Positions 31,886 to 45,290 of a stretch of DNA of 64,000 nucleotides are shown here, one piece after another. Origin of the DNA: Apoda limacodes (taxonomy: Eukaryota; Arthropoda; Insecta; Lepidoptera; Limacodidae). Location of the stretch: contig OX291547.1 in assembly GCA_946406115.1 (NCBI GenBank), positions 12,219,001-12,283,000 of the forward strand, given 5' to 3'. Position numbers and translations under genes: made by a program. A model generated the notes under the pieces. The model saw only the letters and a program-made list of their open reading frames with translations. It ran no database searches and was not told the origin of the DNA. How positions within the stretch are numbered: position 1 is the first letter of the stretch; every line of letters starts with the position of its first letter.

Positions 31886-34800
31886 GTAAGTCATTTTATT
31901 CTTTTATATATCTATATATACACACTATATTCGAACATGTAATCATAGTTTATACATACAAGTTTATACACAAAAATGTTGCCAACCCCAACTTAACCTC
32001 AACAACCATTCAGTCGCCATTACAAACATGTGGTGTGGAGTTTCAAGGAAAATGTATACAATACACAATAGGTATTTATGTATGAATATATATAAAATAG
32101 TCTATATAGCATCTAAAATCGGTATTCCTGTCGTATCTCAAAATAATAAAATTAAAGTTGAAAGGTTATCTACAGGATGTCGCAACGGCACAATTTTTAA
32201 TGTTCTTATTGCAAACAAGAATTTATTCTAGTGATTTAACTAGTGATGTGTGCAATGTAAACTATGATACAGACAAATACAAAAACATAAATTTAGTAGA
32301 ATATTCTGTTATTAGAAGTTGAAGTTTATAAACTGTGCGATAGCGACATGTCTGTTAATGCTAATGTGAGTACGTGAAAGTCGTACAAATCACGCGACAC
32401 ACACGTGGGTAAATTGCGCTCTGTAATTAGGTACGTTTTCTATACAATTAAATTCATAATGAAACTGGAACTAAGCAATTGGAAACATAGAAATTAAGAA
32501 GAAGAAGAAATAAAGCACGAAGTTAATATCATTCATTTTTATCTTCAATTCATTCATCATTATTATATTTGTGCTAACTAAACCCTAAATTTGAGGTAAC
32601 GGTCCACAACATTTTGAGGTTTACTTTTTGGTTCTAATCAGTAAAAGTATAGATAAACAACTAGGTATTTATTATTACTGCTACTTATAATATTACTGAC
32701 ATAAACCTACCTTATTCAGAACTCTGTTAATATACGTTCTATATTGCTTTATATTTATAAAATCTCATAATAATAATAAATCAATGTGACCATTAATTTT
32801 GCAATGCTGAACTTTCTGGAACAAAAACGTTAAAACAATAATATCCACTTTTATGTTCAGTTTATTATAAGTTTCATATTTTACAATCATGAGAACTTTA
32901 TTTAAATTACTTAAAAACTTTCTGACCAAGATTACAGTAGAGCCCATTTAAACGTAAGATCAAAACCTTTAGTATTGTATTAGGTATCTACCTCTAAAAT
33001 CTACTACTTAAAGTATATTTTAGAGGTGATTAATATTAATTTGAATATTTTGTCCTTTGGAGATTGACAAAAAAAGGATCTATTTACATTAAATATACCT
33101 ACATATTAGTTGCCTACGTAAATCAAAGAAATATCTCTATATGTATATATCTCTTCATATGAACGACCTAATGTCCGATGTATGTCAAAATATCGATGGT
33201 TAAAACATTGTGCAATACGAACATTTTGAACTGGTGATACTTTTAAATTTGTTAACGGAATCCAAATTCGTGTTAATCTTTTAGAGGACAAACCCAAGCT
33301 TGCCCATTTGCTCCATCATTCCGGGAACGCACTGTCCAGGTATAAATTTTAGGAAAAAAAATTAAGGACCCGTTCTGGGCACATTTAATTAGAACGTATA
33401 AAATAGTGCTTTAATAAGAATCATAACCATCATCACAATCAATCACCTTTTGGTGAATGTGGAAAATAGGTATTATATTATAAATTGACTCTACGTTATA
33501 GAATAAGTTGATAATAATATCTTTTTTTGTTTTGTGCTAATTAATTTTACTTATTAAATCATTTCTAACATGCGTATTAATGTTAGGTCTCGCTTGCTTA
33601 TAATATCAGACTTTTCAGTTGTTTTTAAAAACAACTTGAATATATTACAACATTATACATATACATGTATATACTGCTGATTACAACAACAAAATGTGTT
33701 TAGTTGTGGCTGTGTATTAAGGGGCTGACCCGACCTAACTACCACCTTCATTTGATATTTTAAAATAGTTAATAATGTAAGCTAGTGAAAATTTATAGAA
33801 CTTGAAAAAATTGTTTCTAGAATATATTTGTGAGTTTTTGATAGCATCTACAAAATTATATCAACATCAAAAATACTATCTACAACTCACAGATAAAAGC
33901 TGCAAAAATAGCTTCTTACTAGGTAGTTTTAGTTTCATTATTATTAACATTTTTTAAAAAATTTAGAATATTTAATGGCTGCATTTTATTAATAAAATCG
34001 TACATGTTAATACATCATACTGTATTTACTCCTCCTCCATCTCCAACAACGATATATATCTCATTATATTCTGCGTAAAATTTCCTCGTCATGTTTTCTT
34101 GATTAACAAAATATTTCCTCAAACTTGTTATTTTCCACTAATGTTATCTTGTAAATATATTTGCTCTACTTTATTGAAACCTTTTTACTGACACGCATCA
34201 CAGACGCAATTTATTACGTAGATAATTTTAATATGTTACTATAATAAATTGTAGTATATTTTAGAACAACATAATCCCTGTCATAAATGACGACTACCTG
34301 AGTCAATGTCAAAGTTTGGGTTGCCAATAATGTTTATCAGTCAATTGACAGGGGAACAATAAGGTTACTGCATAGCAAAAGTATACTGTTGAGGCCGTGG
34401 AAGTATGCCTTTGTTGGATAAGTAGAGTTTAAAGGATGGACCTCACTACAAAAAACAGAAAATTATTCACAGAATTAAATTAAAAGTAAAAAGTTAAAAA
34501 ACATAATATTACGCCTTTATTGTTTTTTTAACCCAGCAGTATATCGGTTTATCCAGTGGTAGCGTGGTCGGTCGTCACTGGCCAGTTCAATATTTAAAAA
34601 AAAAATCTTGGCATGTTTATCTTTAGAACCGATCATGCAAAGAAAACAGTATAGTCGAATTTACTGTTCAACTAATTCATTAGTTTAATTAATAAATTAT
34701 TTATATAATTTTCCTTTTTGCCGTTAGGTACTGTAAAGTTTTTTTCTTTCAATTTATTAGCAACCCAGAATCAACGTCCTTCCCGTATTCTTTTTTAATA

Positions 34801-36555
34801 TGAAATTTAATTTTACCTTTTCATAAAGTTTTTGAGTAAAAACTTATTCATGACTCATAAATTATTAAAATGTTTGGCTTATATACTATGTTTGATAATA
34901 ATCTTATAATATTATCTAAGGTAGGAATAATTTGGTGGTTAATTTACCCAGGTACATATGTGTGGAGTAATCTACTAAAAATCTACCATCACACTTTTTC
35001 CTGAATTGCCCAAATTAGAAAAATCTGATACTTAAATCAAAGTAAAGGCATATGAAACAGCATGTAAACATCCTTACAAGTTGATACATATCAACCGACA
35101 AAAATTTTTCAGTAGGAAGACCTGTTTAAAATTGGAATGTCCCGAAAAACTTTTGTAACATTTAATATTGTGCCATACATAACGCATGACTGCGAAGAAT
35201 CGAGATGAATAAATACAGAAATGAGTGCAAAATAAAGGGACAAGTATATCTTACCAAAAACATTTTAATGTAAAATGTTGCCAATACGAGACCATATGGC
35301 TCGCACTGTCAAAAAGTAATCTACATGAGAGAGCCAAGCTTCTCACTCTACACGCCCTGACTCTACAAGCCCTAACTTTACAAACTCTACACCTTAGTCA
35401 ATGTATGTGGCTTGGCCATTTCGTTACTACAAGAACTATTGTAAAACAGAAAAGTAATGAACAGTAATTATTATAGTAAATATTTTTCATAAATATTTTT
35501 ACATATTTACCTTTGAACGTTTTTACGATGTTTTTCAAGCATTTAAAGCTTATAAATGGGTTTTGGTTAACCATATTCCATGTTAAAGTAACTTTGTAGA
35601 GTACTTTTCACTTTTTTTTCTATCAAGTATATGTAATCGAGTTTAAGGTTTACGTGACGACCTTCAGTATAATATACTCTTTTTTATTGTGTGATGTTTT
35701 CAGGCAAATGAATTCAAAAGCTTTTTGAGAAATCCTTTATATATAGGTACTCCGTCTACAAAAATTTTACAGGCACACTACAAAGAATTGACATGAAACT
35801 CTATATCACGTTATTTTTGTCAACCTAGACTCCTTTTCATCATAAAAGTTAATTATCATAAAACAGAATAATCAAACTAAAAGACTTAAAATAAACACAT
35901 ATAGCTTCAAATGATTAAAAATTATAAAAATAAGGTTTTAGATCTACCAAAAATTTTTGCAAAAGAAAACAATAAGCCAGACTGTATAGTACACACATAT
36001 TTGCAATGATGCTAAATGTTGATAGATATAAAAAACAATAACATATGCGTTTAGTCTCTGGTTACAAGATAAATTGTTTAACTCTATCTGTAGTATTAAC
36101 TAAATACTGTTTTGCTCTTATGTGGTTCCTAGAACGAAATTTTGATTACTATCTGATTCTTTCTAGACCATAACTATATAATTTGAAACACATATACGTT
36201 CATCAAATAATATAAACACAAATACCTCAAACAAAAATTCCTGCGGCTCGAAATATTAACGAAGACTAAAATTATTAACCATTAACTACAGAATAGTAGT
36301 AACTTAGGTACTTCTACAGTAAAGTAAAAAAACAACTAGTATGGAAATTGTTATCAACAGATAAAGCGCAAAGAGATCAAAGAAAACATAGTTATAGTGG
36401 TTCTATAAATTTAAAATTCCATCATTCAGTGATAAGCTATACGTGATGTTATGTTTATGATCTTGTATGTAACCGTGACTGGCAGCAGGGGACAATATAT
36501 TATGACTGTGACGTACTTGTTGTGCATTTATTCAGGTACAATATCATTTAATAAA

Positions 36556-37011
36556 TAAAATCGGCCAAGTGCGAGTCGGACTCGCGCACGAAGGGTTCCG
36601 TACCATTACTTATTTATAAAAACGGCAAAAAAAATCACGTTTGTTGTATGGAAAACCCCTTAAATATTTGTTTTATTTAAATTTAATTATTTATTTTTAA
36701 AGTGAATGTATAACTAAATATTCTGTGAATATTTCAAGCGTCTACCTGTTGCCGTTATCAATAAAAACAAAAACGAGCAAGAAAATCACGTTTGTTGCAT
36801 CGGAGCCCTCCCAAATATTTATTTTATTCTGTTTTTTAGTATTTTTTTGTTATAAGGGCAACAGAAATACATCTTGTGTGAAAATTTCAACTGTCTAACT
36901 ATCACGGTTCATGAGATACAGCCTTTTGACTGACGGACTGACGGACGGACAGCGGAGTCTTAGTAATAGGGTCCCGTTTTTTACCCTTTGGGTACGAAAC
37001 TCTAATAAATC
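36556..37011 (+). repeat. Dispersed 'ggccaagtgcgagtcggac' repeat, complete copy
   Basis: Starts 'aaatcggccaagtgcgagtc' and 'gcgcacgaagggttccgtac', and ends 'gacggactgacggacggaca', 'cttagtaatagggtcccg', 'ttaccctttgggtacgaaac'. A 151-bp segment is tandemly duplicated ('aatcacgtttgttg' at 36633 and 36784). Partial copies lie at 47918-48083 (minus) and 19620-20645. Non-coding; a common type in Lepidoptera from memory. Confidence 0.75.
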
Positions 37012-38383
37012 ATCAGGCCTAACTGACAGGCTCTTGTTAAATTTTGCTACCGCTTGAAACGGTAGTATTTCATCTAACTGAAAGTAGTTTTCTACTAGTA
37101 TCTAACAATAGTGGCAAACACTAAAACATAAACATACATCATATGTTATTGACATTTATTTCACAATTGGGATTAAACTATTTATTAACTGGCAATAACC
37201 TAGCACCATTCGTTGCAGAAAACCAAAAATTACCTAACAAATATGGGTAAGTACTTTTTACCACAATTATCGTAGCTATTTTATTTCTTTGAATTATATA
37301 TATTTTAGGTTTAGTTTTATTAAACAGTTATATTCCGTCTGAACCGTTGTTCACCCAGTAGTACCTCCAATGGTACCACGGTTACTTTTTCCTGTATAAA
37401 TATTTTTAAAATAAACAGAAAAAGTTATTAAAAATTTATTTGGATCAACGAAAACCCAGTTGCGCCCAAAACTTCGTTTACGTATATTTTAGGATGAGAC
37501 CTTGTGGCATGATTTTTTAAAATAGTGATCCTAAATTATGACCAAGGTTATAATGATATGCCAAGTTTCATCAAAAACAAAAGTAATTTTCGCATGATGA
37601 GTAAACAGACTAAGAACAGGGGTTCTCTATAGTTTTATCATATGTTTAGAAAGATAAATTAGGCTACTTCAATAATGAATCTTATTCTTAAAGTAAGATA
37701 TTGCAAAAAAAAATGGCTGTAGTTTTATTTATACACTAGTTTCTAGACTAAATGGGTGACGTATGATCTTCTGCATAATCGTTAGAAGTAAATGTGAGAC
37801 AACTCAGAAAGTCAAGTCAAATTAAACAAACAGAAATGTCAATGACTTCTAGTGTAACATATTTCTGCGACTCGGTCCAGCGAGAAGTCACAGTCGAGAG
37901 CGCATTGTATAGTGACAGCTCATGTTTACAAACACTATGCAAGTAGTCGGCTTGTCTTGTAATGAAGACTTAAATCTTTAACTTACCAACGTACTTAAAA
38001 TACAGATATTTTCTGAGTTTTTCAATTCTATTAAAAAGGGCCCTCATTTCAATCAAACAGATTTTTTAAAATTTATTTCCAAAAGCATTTATTAATAGAT
38101 ACCTTTTGTAATTTAATCCAAGAAACATAATTTTTCCCAAGTCAAGTTTATCTTTGGTCAGTGGGTATTTCCCACTTAATTTTGACACTATCAAACACCA
38201 TAAAATTTTGAAGACGTGTTCTAGGAATAAAAGTTTGCATTGTGGTAGTTTTCTATTGTATTGTATTGGTCAAAAGTTATAGAGAATTCTTATGTTTCAT
38301 ACAAATGGTCTAAACTTAGATTCCAAGTTAATAAAAACATTATTCAGCTATTGTAAAATTAGATATATATATAGATATTCGGC

Positions 38384-38846
38384 TTAAGGTGATGGCATAA
38401 CCAACGAGTTAATTTTACAAGAATTTGATTAATTTTGTTACAGTCTTGAGTACTCTTTTTGACGTGAAAAAAATATATGTTATAGTTCTAATTAAGTCGA
38501 TTTGCTAATCTTATAATAATTTGGCTATTAAAACAGTAAGAAAAAAATATTCTGACACTCCTTTTGGGCTTTCATTCAAATTGATATGAAAACTAAGTGT
38601 GATATTCTCTTGATTCTTATTTTATAAAAAATATATTAATATGGTCAAGTGAATTTACCAATTTCATAGTTCTATATTTAAATTTTATACCGAGAAAAAA
38701 CCGAGAAAATCGAGATTTTCGACGTGCCGTCACATGCCAGCTAGCGCCTATCGTACGTATGTACATCTTTGTATGCTTCCATAGTGTAATGTCTTTGTAC
38801 ACTGGTCGAAACGGCACGCTTTTGCTAGGGTATGCCATAGCCTTAA
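38384..38846. mobile_element. MITE with TTAA ends, copy A
   Basis: Bounded by TTAA on both sides, with inverted ends 'ttaaggtgatggcata' and 'gtatgccatagccttaa'. It shares its whole length with 53154-53651 ('ctgacactc', 'gggcttt', 'cgagattttc', 'gcgcctatcgtacgt', 'ctggtcgaaacggcacgctt'). TTAA target duplication is typical of piggyBac-type insertion. The 83-codon minus frame 38617-38868 is a shadow of this element. Confidence 0.82.
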
Positions 38847-39818
38847 GATCATGTCCACAAAATTTCACTGTGTTTGTTCCGTAATGTTAAAAGCAAGTAG
38901 GAAATAGCACGCTGCAAGGGGCTGCGAACTTTAAGAGGATACGATTCGCAGTGACTCGCAGCGGGCTTCATGCAAACGAATTTCTCATTTGTTTTGGACG
39001 TTTACTGATCAATCTCTGTGAAATATCTTGGTCGTAATCCCAAGCCGAATACCTATGTCTGTGGTTTTCAAAAATCTTGTAAATGTTTTTAATAACTAGA
39101 ATTCTTGAAACCATTTGTTAAAAACTAGAATCCCGTAGAACTTTTGAACTATAAAATTCAATAGGAAACTGGCACACTGCGACCTAGATATTTATTACAA
39201 GAACATGTGTTCAAAATCGTGGTGTTTGATCAGCAAGTGTCAAAAATAAGTGTAAAATTCGTTTGTATGAAGCATGCGGGGAGGCGCTCCGAATCGATTC
39301 TCTTAAGAAATATTAGTTATACCCCTATTTAATTATTCTCAATTCGTTTATTTTTACATATAAAGCGGTCAATCCTTTAGAAATGGTATTTATTTGAAAC
39401 ATTCGTTTCCACAATCGAGCAAATTCTCTAGAGCTGATTGTTATATAACTCATTATTCGTTTTCTGACTGGGTTTTTTTTTAATTCAACAATACCAAACC
39501 AGATAAGAAAAATATTTCCATTTTTAAGGTCAATATTCCTTTTATAAGGACATTTTTCTTTCTTTCTTTTACAAGCTAATGTTGCATTTTGGACGATTGA
39601 GGAATAAGCCAATTTCTGGCCACGCTCGATTTCTCGGCATAGTTTCCAAAAGACGATCCTTCATGAGGATACGTATTTTGGCAGGTACATTTCTTTTTTA
39701 ATTTCAAATTTAATAATCTTAATTACATACAACTAAATCGGTAACGAAACTATTAAAAACACACCTTGTTTTTCGTTAGCGCACAAAGACTAGTCACGAC
39801 TGTTTTTAGACAAGTTTT

Positions 39819-40101
39819 ATTATAATTATTTATTTATTTAACTCTTATAGTACATAATAAGTTTAGTGTAAAATTAAAAAATTGATACTTATGTACTAAG
39901 GTGGACTTATCGCATAATGCGATTTCTTCCAGCCAACCTTAGGGTATTTCCGAAAAAAGGTTAATTTAAATTTAAGTAGGTAGAGTCCAAACGAAAAGGA
40001 AAAAAAAAAAGAAAACCATAAATAAAATAATTCAAAGTACATACATAAATATACCATAATTACATAAACATACTTATATAGGTACTCAATAATACATACA
40101 T

Positions 40102-40142
<41 letters not shown>

Positions 40143-40561
40143 CATAATAAATATACATTAATAAGTATGTGTAGATTGTTCCAGAGCAGAGCTGCTTTGA
40201 CAGCAAATGATTTGCCATAAAAGGTAGTGGAGTGGGGTGGAATAGTTAAAGTTCGTTCTACCTTTAACCTTAATATCATACTTTACGAAGTATTAGACTG
40301 GTATTTAAAGAGCTCCTGCAAGTAGCAGGGTGCAGAGGGATTATTAAGGGCAGTATACAAAAGAGTGAGAATGTGAGTATTCCTGCGAAGTCGAATTGGG
40401 AGCCACTTGAGTTTAGTACAAAACTCTGAAATGTGATCGTATTTCCGTAATCCGAAAATGAATCGGATACATAAATTTTGGAGACGTTCAAGTTTGTCGA
40501 GTAGCTCCTCTGTAAGGTCTAGATAGCTTACGTCCGCGTAACTTCTATATAGGTATACCAC
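39819..40561 (-). pseudogene. LINE ORF2 C-terminus and 3' UTR, second copy of the 20838-21510 type
   Basis: The minus-strand frame 40283-40561 has LLDKLERLQNLCIRFIFGLRK, WLPIRLRRNTHILTLLYTAL and then a break. After a frameshift at ~40280 the next frame (to 39896) has PPHSTTFYGKSFAVKAALLWNNL. These are the C-terminal motifs of CR1/Jockey-like ORF2 (LQN.CIRFI..LRK; F..KA..LWN.L). The 3' UTR holds 'ggctggaagaaatcgcatta' (minus), similar in design to 20838. An (AT)n run at 40104-40139 has expanded inside the end of the frame. Confidence 0.8.
40104..40139. repeat. (AT)n microsatellite
   Basis: About 17 uninterrupted AT units, inside a LINE remnant. Confidence 0.95.
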
Positions 40562-41100
40562 GTTATACCTATAAGTGTTTGTAATTTATACATATTAAAT
40601 TTTTTCATATGTAATCTACACACACATACATAATAAATTCTCTTGTTGACGAAAAACGTTATCACATTTGGTGATTTATCATCCCTTACAGCGGAATATC
40701 AAGGATAGTGAGATAACTGCATAATTTTATATAGTTTACTTAGTTGCGTCATGTATGTATAAATAGGTATACCTATATGCTAATATAAATAAACATAAAT
40801 TAAACAGTTACTTTTCTTTAAACTTGCATGCCGACTTATATTCGCTTAGCAAATAACCATTTCTAGTCAGACACCCCTCGTTTCTTTTTGTCAGAAATAA
40901 ATTAAAAGTTATTATTGCTAGTTTTGATTCAAATTGAAAACTAATATTTTTTTTACCAAACTTCAACTGCAATTACCGTGCGGATGGAACCACGGGTAAA
41001 AGTAGAATATAATAATATATAGCAAAAAGAATTCATAATAATATTTTTTTTCGAAACATCACACCACACAGCGCCATATGGTCCCAATCCAACTCATATA

Positions 41101-41336
41101 CTTTTTTTTTTTGTGAATACATACATATTATACATAAATACACCCAGACTCAAGACAAAAAAAAATGATTTTAAATGACATAAATATTGACCAGTGCGGG
41201 AATCGAACCCACACCCTCTACACAGCAGCCGGCTACACTACCAACTAGGCTAGGGAACTTTATCCTAACTGGGTGTCCCTGACACAACCAACTAGGCTAG
41301 GGAACTTTATCCCAGCTGGGTGTCCCTGGGTGTCCC
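41101..41336 (-). mobile_element. tRNA-derived SINE with duplicated head
   Basis: On the minus strand: 'ctagcctagttggtagtgta' (box A-like), 'gggtgtgggttcgattcccg' (box B), 'cactggtcaatatt', then a non-tRNA body ('cttgagtctgggtgtattta') and an A/T-rich end. The 5' part ('gataaagttccctagcctag') is present twice with a period of 47 (plus words 'ccaactaggctaggg' at 41241 and 41288), so the head has been tandemly duplicated. It is not a functional tRNA: no acceptor stem closes. Confidence 0.8.
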
Positions 41337-42193
41337 ACAAGACCCCTCGTTTTTTATTTATTGGAAGTGGTATTGAAATTTGTGGAGTTAGGTAAAACGG
41401 CAAGTCATATGAACATTCAAGCTTTATTTGCTATTTAAACAATTGTCTATTTTATTTTGGCATCGCTATGGCCATGAATCACAACATACCTTATCTAATA
41501 CCTCCATAGTCTGCAAGAAAAAAACGGGTATAATTCACATTGATATATATTTTGCAGGAATATAAAATGTTTTCAAGACTTAACTTAAAACAAAGTATAT
41601 TGAAATGTTAGATAGTCAAAAAACTCTCGGTGCACGGTTCCAACTCGCATTTAACCGATTTTCGTTGTAATAATAAAGTAATAGTATTATTTCATGATAT
41701 TTAATTTTTGGGCACCTATAAGTACCAAATTAAAGAAGTTTTAAATCTATTTGTACGTTTTACGAATACTTGATATCTGTTATCTATATAAAACGCGAGG
41801 AAATTGCCAAAAAATAATTGTGACTATAATAACTTCTCACTAATACTGATAAACGACTGGTCGTGCCTAAGTTTTTTAAATATAAAAAAAATGGTTTTTT
41901 TTTTAATGGAAATCCCTTTTTTGCACTGAAGTCAAAACAGTCTAAATTCCGCATCTCGTTGCAAAGAAAATGCTTAAACCATAGCCCAAAAACAGCCTTT
42001 CTACGAAATATCTACAAAACTCAACTATAATTATCGCATTTCCGAAAATATATTTATAGTCTCGAGTATTTTTTGGTTTTGAGCTTTAACATATTGTCAT
42101 TAGATATGAGAATAGATTATCATAAGAAACTGAAGTCTTTTAACATTGGTATATAAGTAGGTATGTAAATTTTAAATAATATATATCTGCTAA

Positions 42194-42455
42194 TCCATAT
42201 AAATATTATAAATGCGAAAGTCACTCTATCTATGTGTATGTCGTCTCTCTATCTGTTACCTTTTCACGCTTAAACCGCTGTACCGATTATGATGGAATTT
42301 GGCATGGAGACAGTTTGAGTCCTTCCCGGGGAAGGATATTGGCTACTTAAAAACGTCAAGTGTGAGTCGGTCTTTTTCTATGATTGAGGAGTTGCCGTTG
42401 AAATCTTCCACCGATAACCGAATTTAGGGCGGGTGGAACCGCGGGCAAAAACTAG
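42194..42455 (+). mobile_element. Non-autonomous Helitron, diverged Lep1-like copy
   Basis: Begins 'tccatataaatattataaat' and ends 'ggaaccgcgggcaaaaacta' with CTAG at 42452. The middle contains 'tttggcatggagacag' and 'ccgataaccgaatttagggc'. More diverged than the copies at 21810 and 52720. Confidence 0.75.
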
Positions 42456-43420
42456 TAATAAATATTTGCTAATATTTCATATTACAAATAGATATTTGGG
42501 TTCTTTCAATCTCATTAAAATTAGCACAGAAATCCCTTATGTGACGTATAAGACATGTGAAATATAGGTATGTGACATATTAGGCACTTTGAAATTAAGA
42601 CCAAGAGCAAAATCAACCTCACAAATGTCTTATATTCCTAAATACAAAAACCGCTTCAATAAAATCTGATAATAATAAAACTACTAGACAGACAAACAAA
42701 TATTATCGTCGAAAATTTACTTACGTTATTTTTCAGTGCCTTGCATAGATCTATTTTCCAGTTGCAGAAACGAGGTCATAGAAACTTGCAGAAAAAAATT
42801 AGATAATAGTAATAGAATAATTTACTGTACAAAATAAACAAATAATTTGCTTGTTAGTAAAATGAAACTAGGAGAACTGCAACTATGCAGATATTTGTAG
42901 AGATAAGTCGATAAAGATTCTAGCACGAACTATCCGCAACATTCCATAAACCTATGCAGTCACGAAACTCGCCTTTAAACATTTACTGTTGTCGGTATAC
43001 AGTATCTATTTAATGATTACATATGCTGTATGTTTATTAGTGTAAGATGTGCCAAATAACAAGGTTATATATAGGAAGGAATATATCAAAACCAAGTTAT
43101 ATTAGTTACGTTGTAGTACTAAACTTCGACTGAAATCAAATGTGTCATATTGTTAATATAACTAAGTTTTATAGTTATAATAACTGCTATTCCTCTAAAA
43201 ATATATGTAAAAATTATAATTTAATGGGAAATCAAATTTTAATTAATGTATAAATAAATATATTCAGTTTCGTAAAATCTTGCAGATATAAATTCTACCT
43301 TAAAACTAGAGAGAAATTTTTGGTCTACAAAATTTCCACTACATTCCTTTAATATAGACATTTTTTTACTTTACAAGATAACCATGTAAATGTCAATTTT
43401 CCATTTTTACTCTATTTTTT

Positions 43421-43641
43421 AACCGACTTCAAATAAGGAGAAGGTTCTCAATTCGGATGTTTGAATTTTTTACGTAAGTCTTAAAGAGACGGATTTTTAA
43501 AATTCCTTTTTATTAAAATAGTTTTAAGTTGGAGTCTATGTGCTTCTTACAGTTTCTAACACACTTCTCTTTCATGACTTTCAGATTTTAGGAAAAAAGT
43601 AATTATTTTTACCTTTTTAGTGCTTTTTTTTGAAGCCGGTT
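43421..43641. repeat. MITE-like element with 'aaccgacttcaaa' inverted ends
   Basis: The left end 'aaccgacttcaaataaggag' mirrors the right end 'ttttttttgaagccggtt'. It is 221 bp long with no coding sequence. Elements with these ends are familiar to me from lepidopteran genomes. Confidence 0.65.
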
Positions 43642-43734
43642 GACTTTTGTAGTTAAAAAGTTTCTATTTATTAGTCTAGAATATGATAACGTACCTGTAG
43701 GTACGTACGTACTCAGTGAAATCATTTTCAGTGG

Positions 43735-44370
43735 CATGTTTGTTTGTTTATTTGTTTCTCCTTCCTTGACGTCGCAATGAAGCAATGGAGCTGAAATTTA
43801 GCACTGAGATATTTAAAACACAAAAAAGGACATATGTTACTTTTTATCTCCTAAAAAATTTAAAAGCTTCTGCAGTAATAACTTTAATCGAATTCCACAA
43901 AACGAACTTTAACAACAGCTATAGCAAAGTTTACTTTATTTTAATTGCACAAATAAAAACTAATATAATAATCTAGGAAACTAGTACAAAGGACTAGAGG
44001 AGGAGGAGGTATGCCCCCCTCTGCTAGAGTTTTTTCCGCAGGCCCTCAGAAAGAATAAATTTACAAAACTGTGTCAAGCGCTTTTACAACAAAGTTTCAT
44101 GTACATAACACAAATAACTTTAATTAAAACTTAAATTAAATATCATAAATTTAAATATATATGTTAATAAATCATAACATCAATATATAAATAATTATAT
44201 ACAACATAAAAAGATATTATTTATAAAATAAGTATAAAATAACAGTGACATAGCATTCGATAGTAATAAAATTAATCTAGAGTTTCTTACTTTAATTTAG
44301 GAAGCTGCCTATTAGAAATCCCTCGCTGATTACCGATTTTAGCGCGGGCGGAGCCGCTGAATAAGGCTAG
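43735..44370 (+). mobile_element. Helitron-like copy, diverged and interrupted
   Basis: The opening part ('gtttgtttatttgtttctcc', 'gagctgaaatttagcactga', 'tactttttatctcc', 'cttctgcagtaataact') and the closing part ('gattaccgattttagcgcgg', 'gcggagccgctgaataaggc' with CTAG at 44367) follow the Lep1 layout. About 330 unrelated AT-rich bases lie between (43980-44310). The 63-codon frame 43785-43976 is a by-product. Confidence 0.55.
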
Positions 44371-45059
44371 TTTAGAAAATAATATTATACTATGTCGATG
44401 TCTGTCATAATATGTATCTACTTGTGCCAGAGTATGTAAAACGTAGCAAGTAACAGGTAAATGTATTTTATATGTACCAATTTGTATACACTTACTAATC
44501 TGATAGAATATCTATGTGCTTAGATTACTTGTATCAACAGATAAATAATTTTATAGGTTGTTTACGGAGAAAACCGTTTTAAGTTTTATATAAACCTACT
44601 CTTGGATATAACATAAGGAAAACATTCTAAAAATGTTTTTTTAACGTCAATCGGTTTATCTTTAATGTAGATGGATTCCATAATAAGTAGATGTAATTAC
44701 CACAAAAACAAACTTGTAAATTTAAAAGACATAATAAATTACTATAAATTACCTTGTGGGTAGTGTATATTACATACAAATCATCGTTTATTGTTTGCTG
44801 TCGCTTATGATTAGGAAGTTGCCAATTTATTGGGCACGGTCAAATACAATAAAGGTTATAGGTACTGACATCCCACACTTCAGGACAAATTCATCATATT
44901 TTACGGCCGGTAACTTTCTAGACGCGCACATTCCCGGAAAAAACGACAGTCAACAAACAACATAAAAAAAAGCATCTTAAGATTTAGCAAGAAGCTTGCT
45001 ATACATGCAATAATAAACCTAACAAGTAAGTAAACATAAGTCGTAAGGTTTACCCTTCT

Positions 45060-45290
45060 TTGGATGGACTGTTTACGTATTAAAGTACAAGATAGCTCTC
45101 GAAGCGTCTAGAATACTCTACCGCAACCCCCGCTCGTGTCAGCGAGTATATAAAGATGTCGCTAATCGCCAGTCAGAGTTTATTCAACACAGATAGTCAG
45201 GTTTTCCTAGTTTTCCGAATTCCTTCCTAAAACAAAATTGTAATCAATTATAAGCAAAATAAACATTGTAGTCAAAGCATAGCTGGGGTT
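45060..45290 (+). promoter_or_regulatory. TATA + initiator promoter-like block, possible solo LTR
   Basis: 'gcgagtatataaagatgtcg' (TATA at ~45145) is followed about 30 bases on by 'gccagtcagagtttattc' (TCAG initiator), and about 90 bases later by 'gcaaaataaacattg' (AATAAA-type signal). This order is that of a retroviral-type LTR. I cannot fix TG/CA ends or a target duplication and no gag/pol adjoins. It could instead be an alternative promoter within intron 1. Confidence 0.45.

Noticed and set aside
38617..38868. 83-codon minus-strand frame with MAYPSKSVPFRPVYK
   Set aside because: Lies in a TTAA-bounded MITE and repeats with it at 53154-53651; not a gene.
41180..41260. Possible tRNA gene on the minus strand
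   Set aside because: Boxes A and B are present but no acceptor stem or proper anticodon arm; a SINE body follows, so it is a SINE head.
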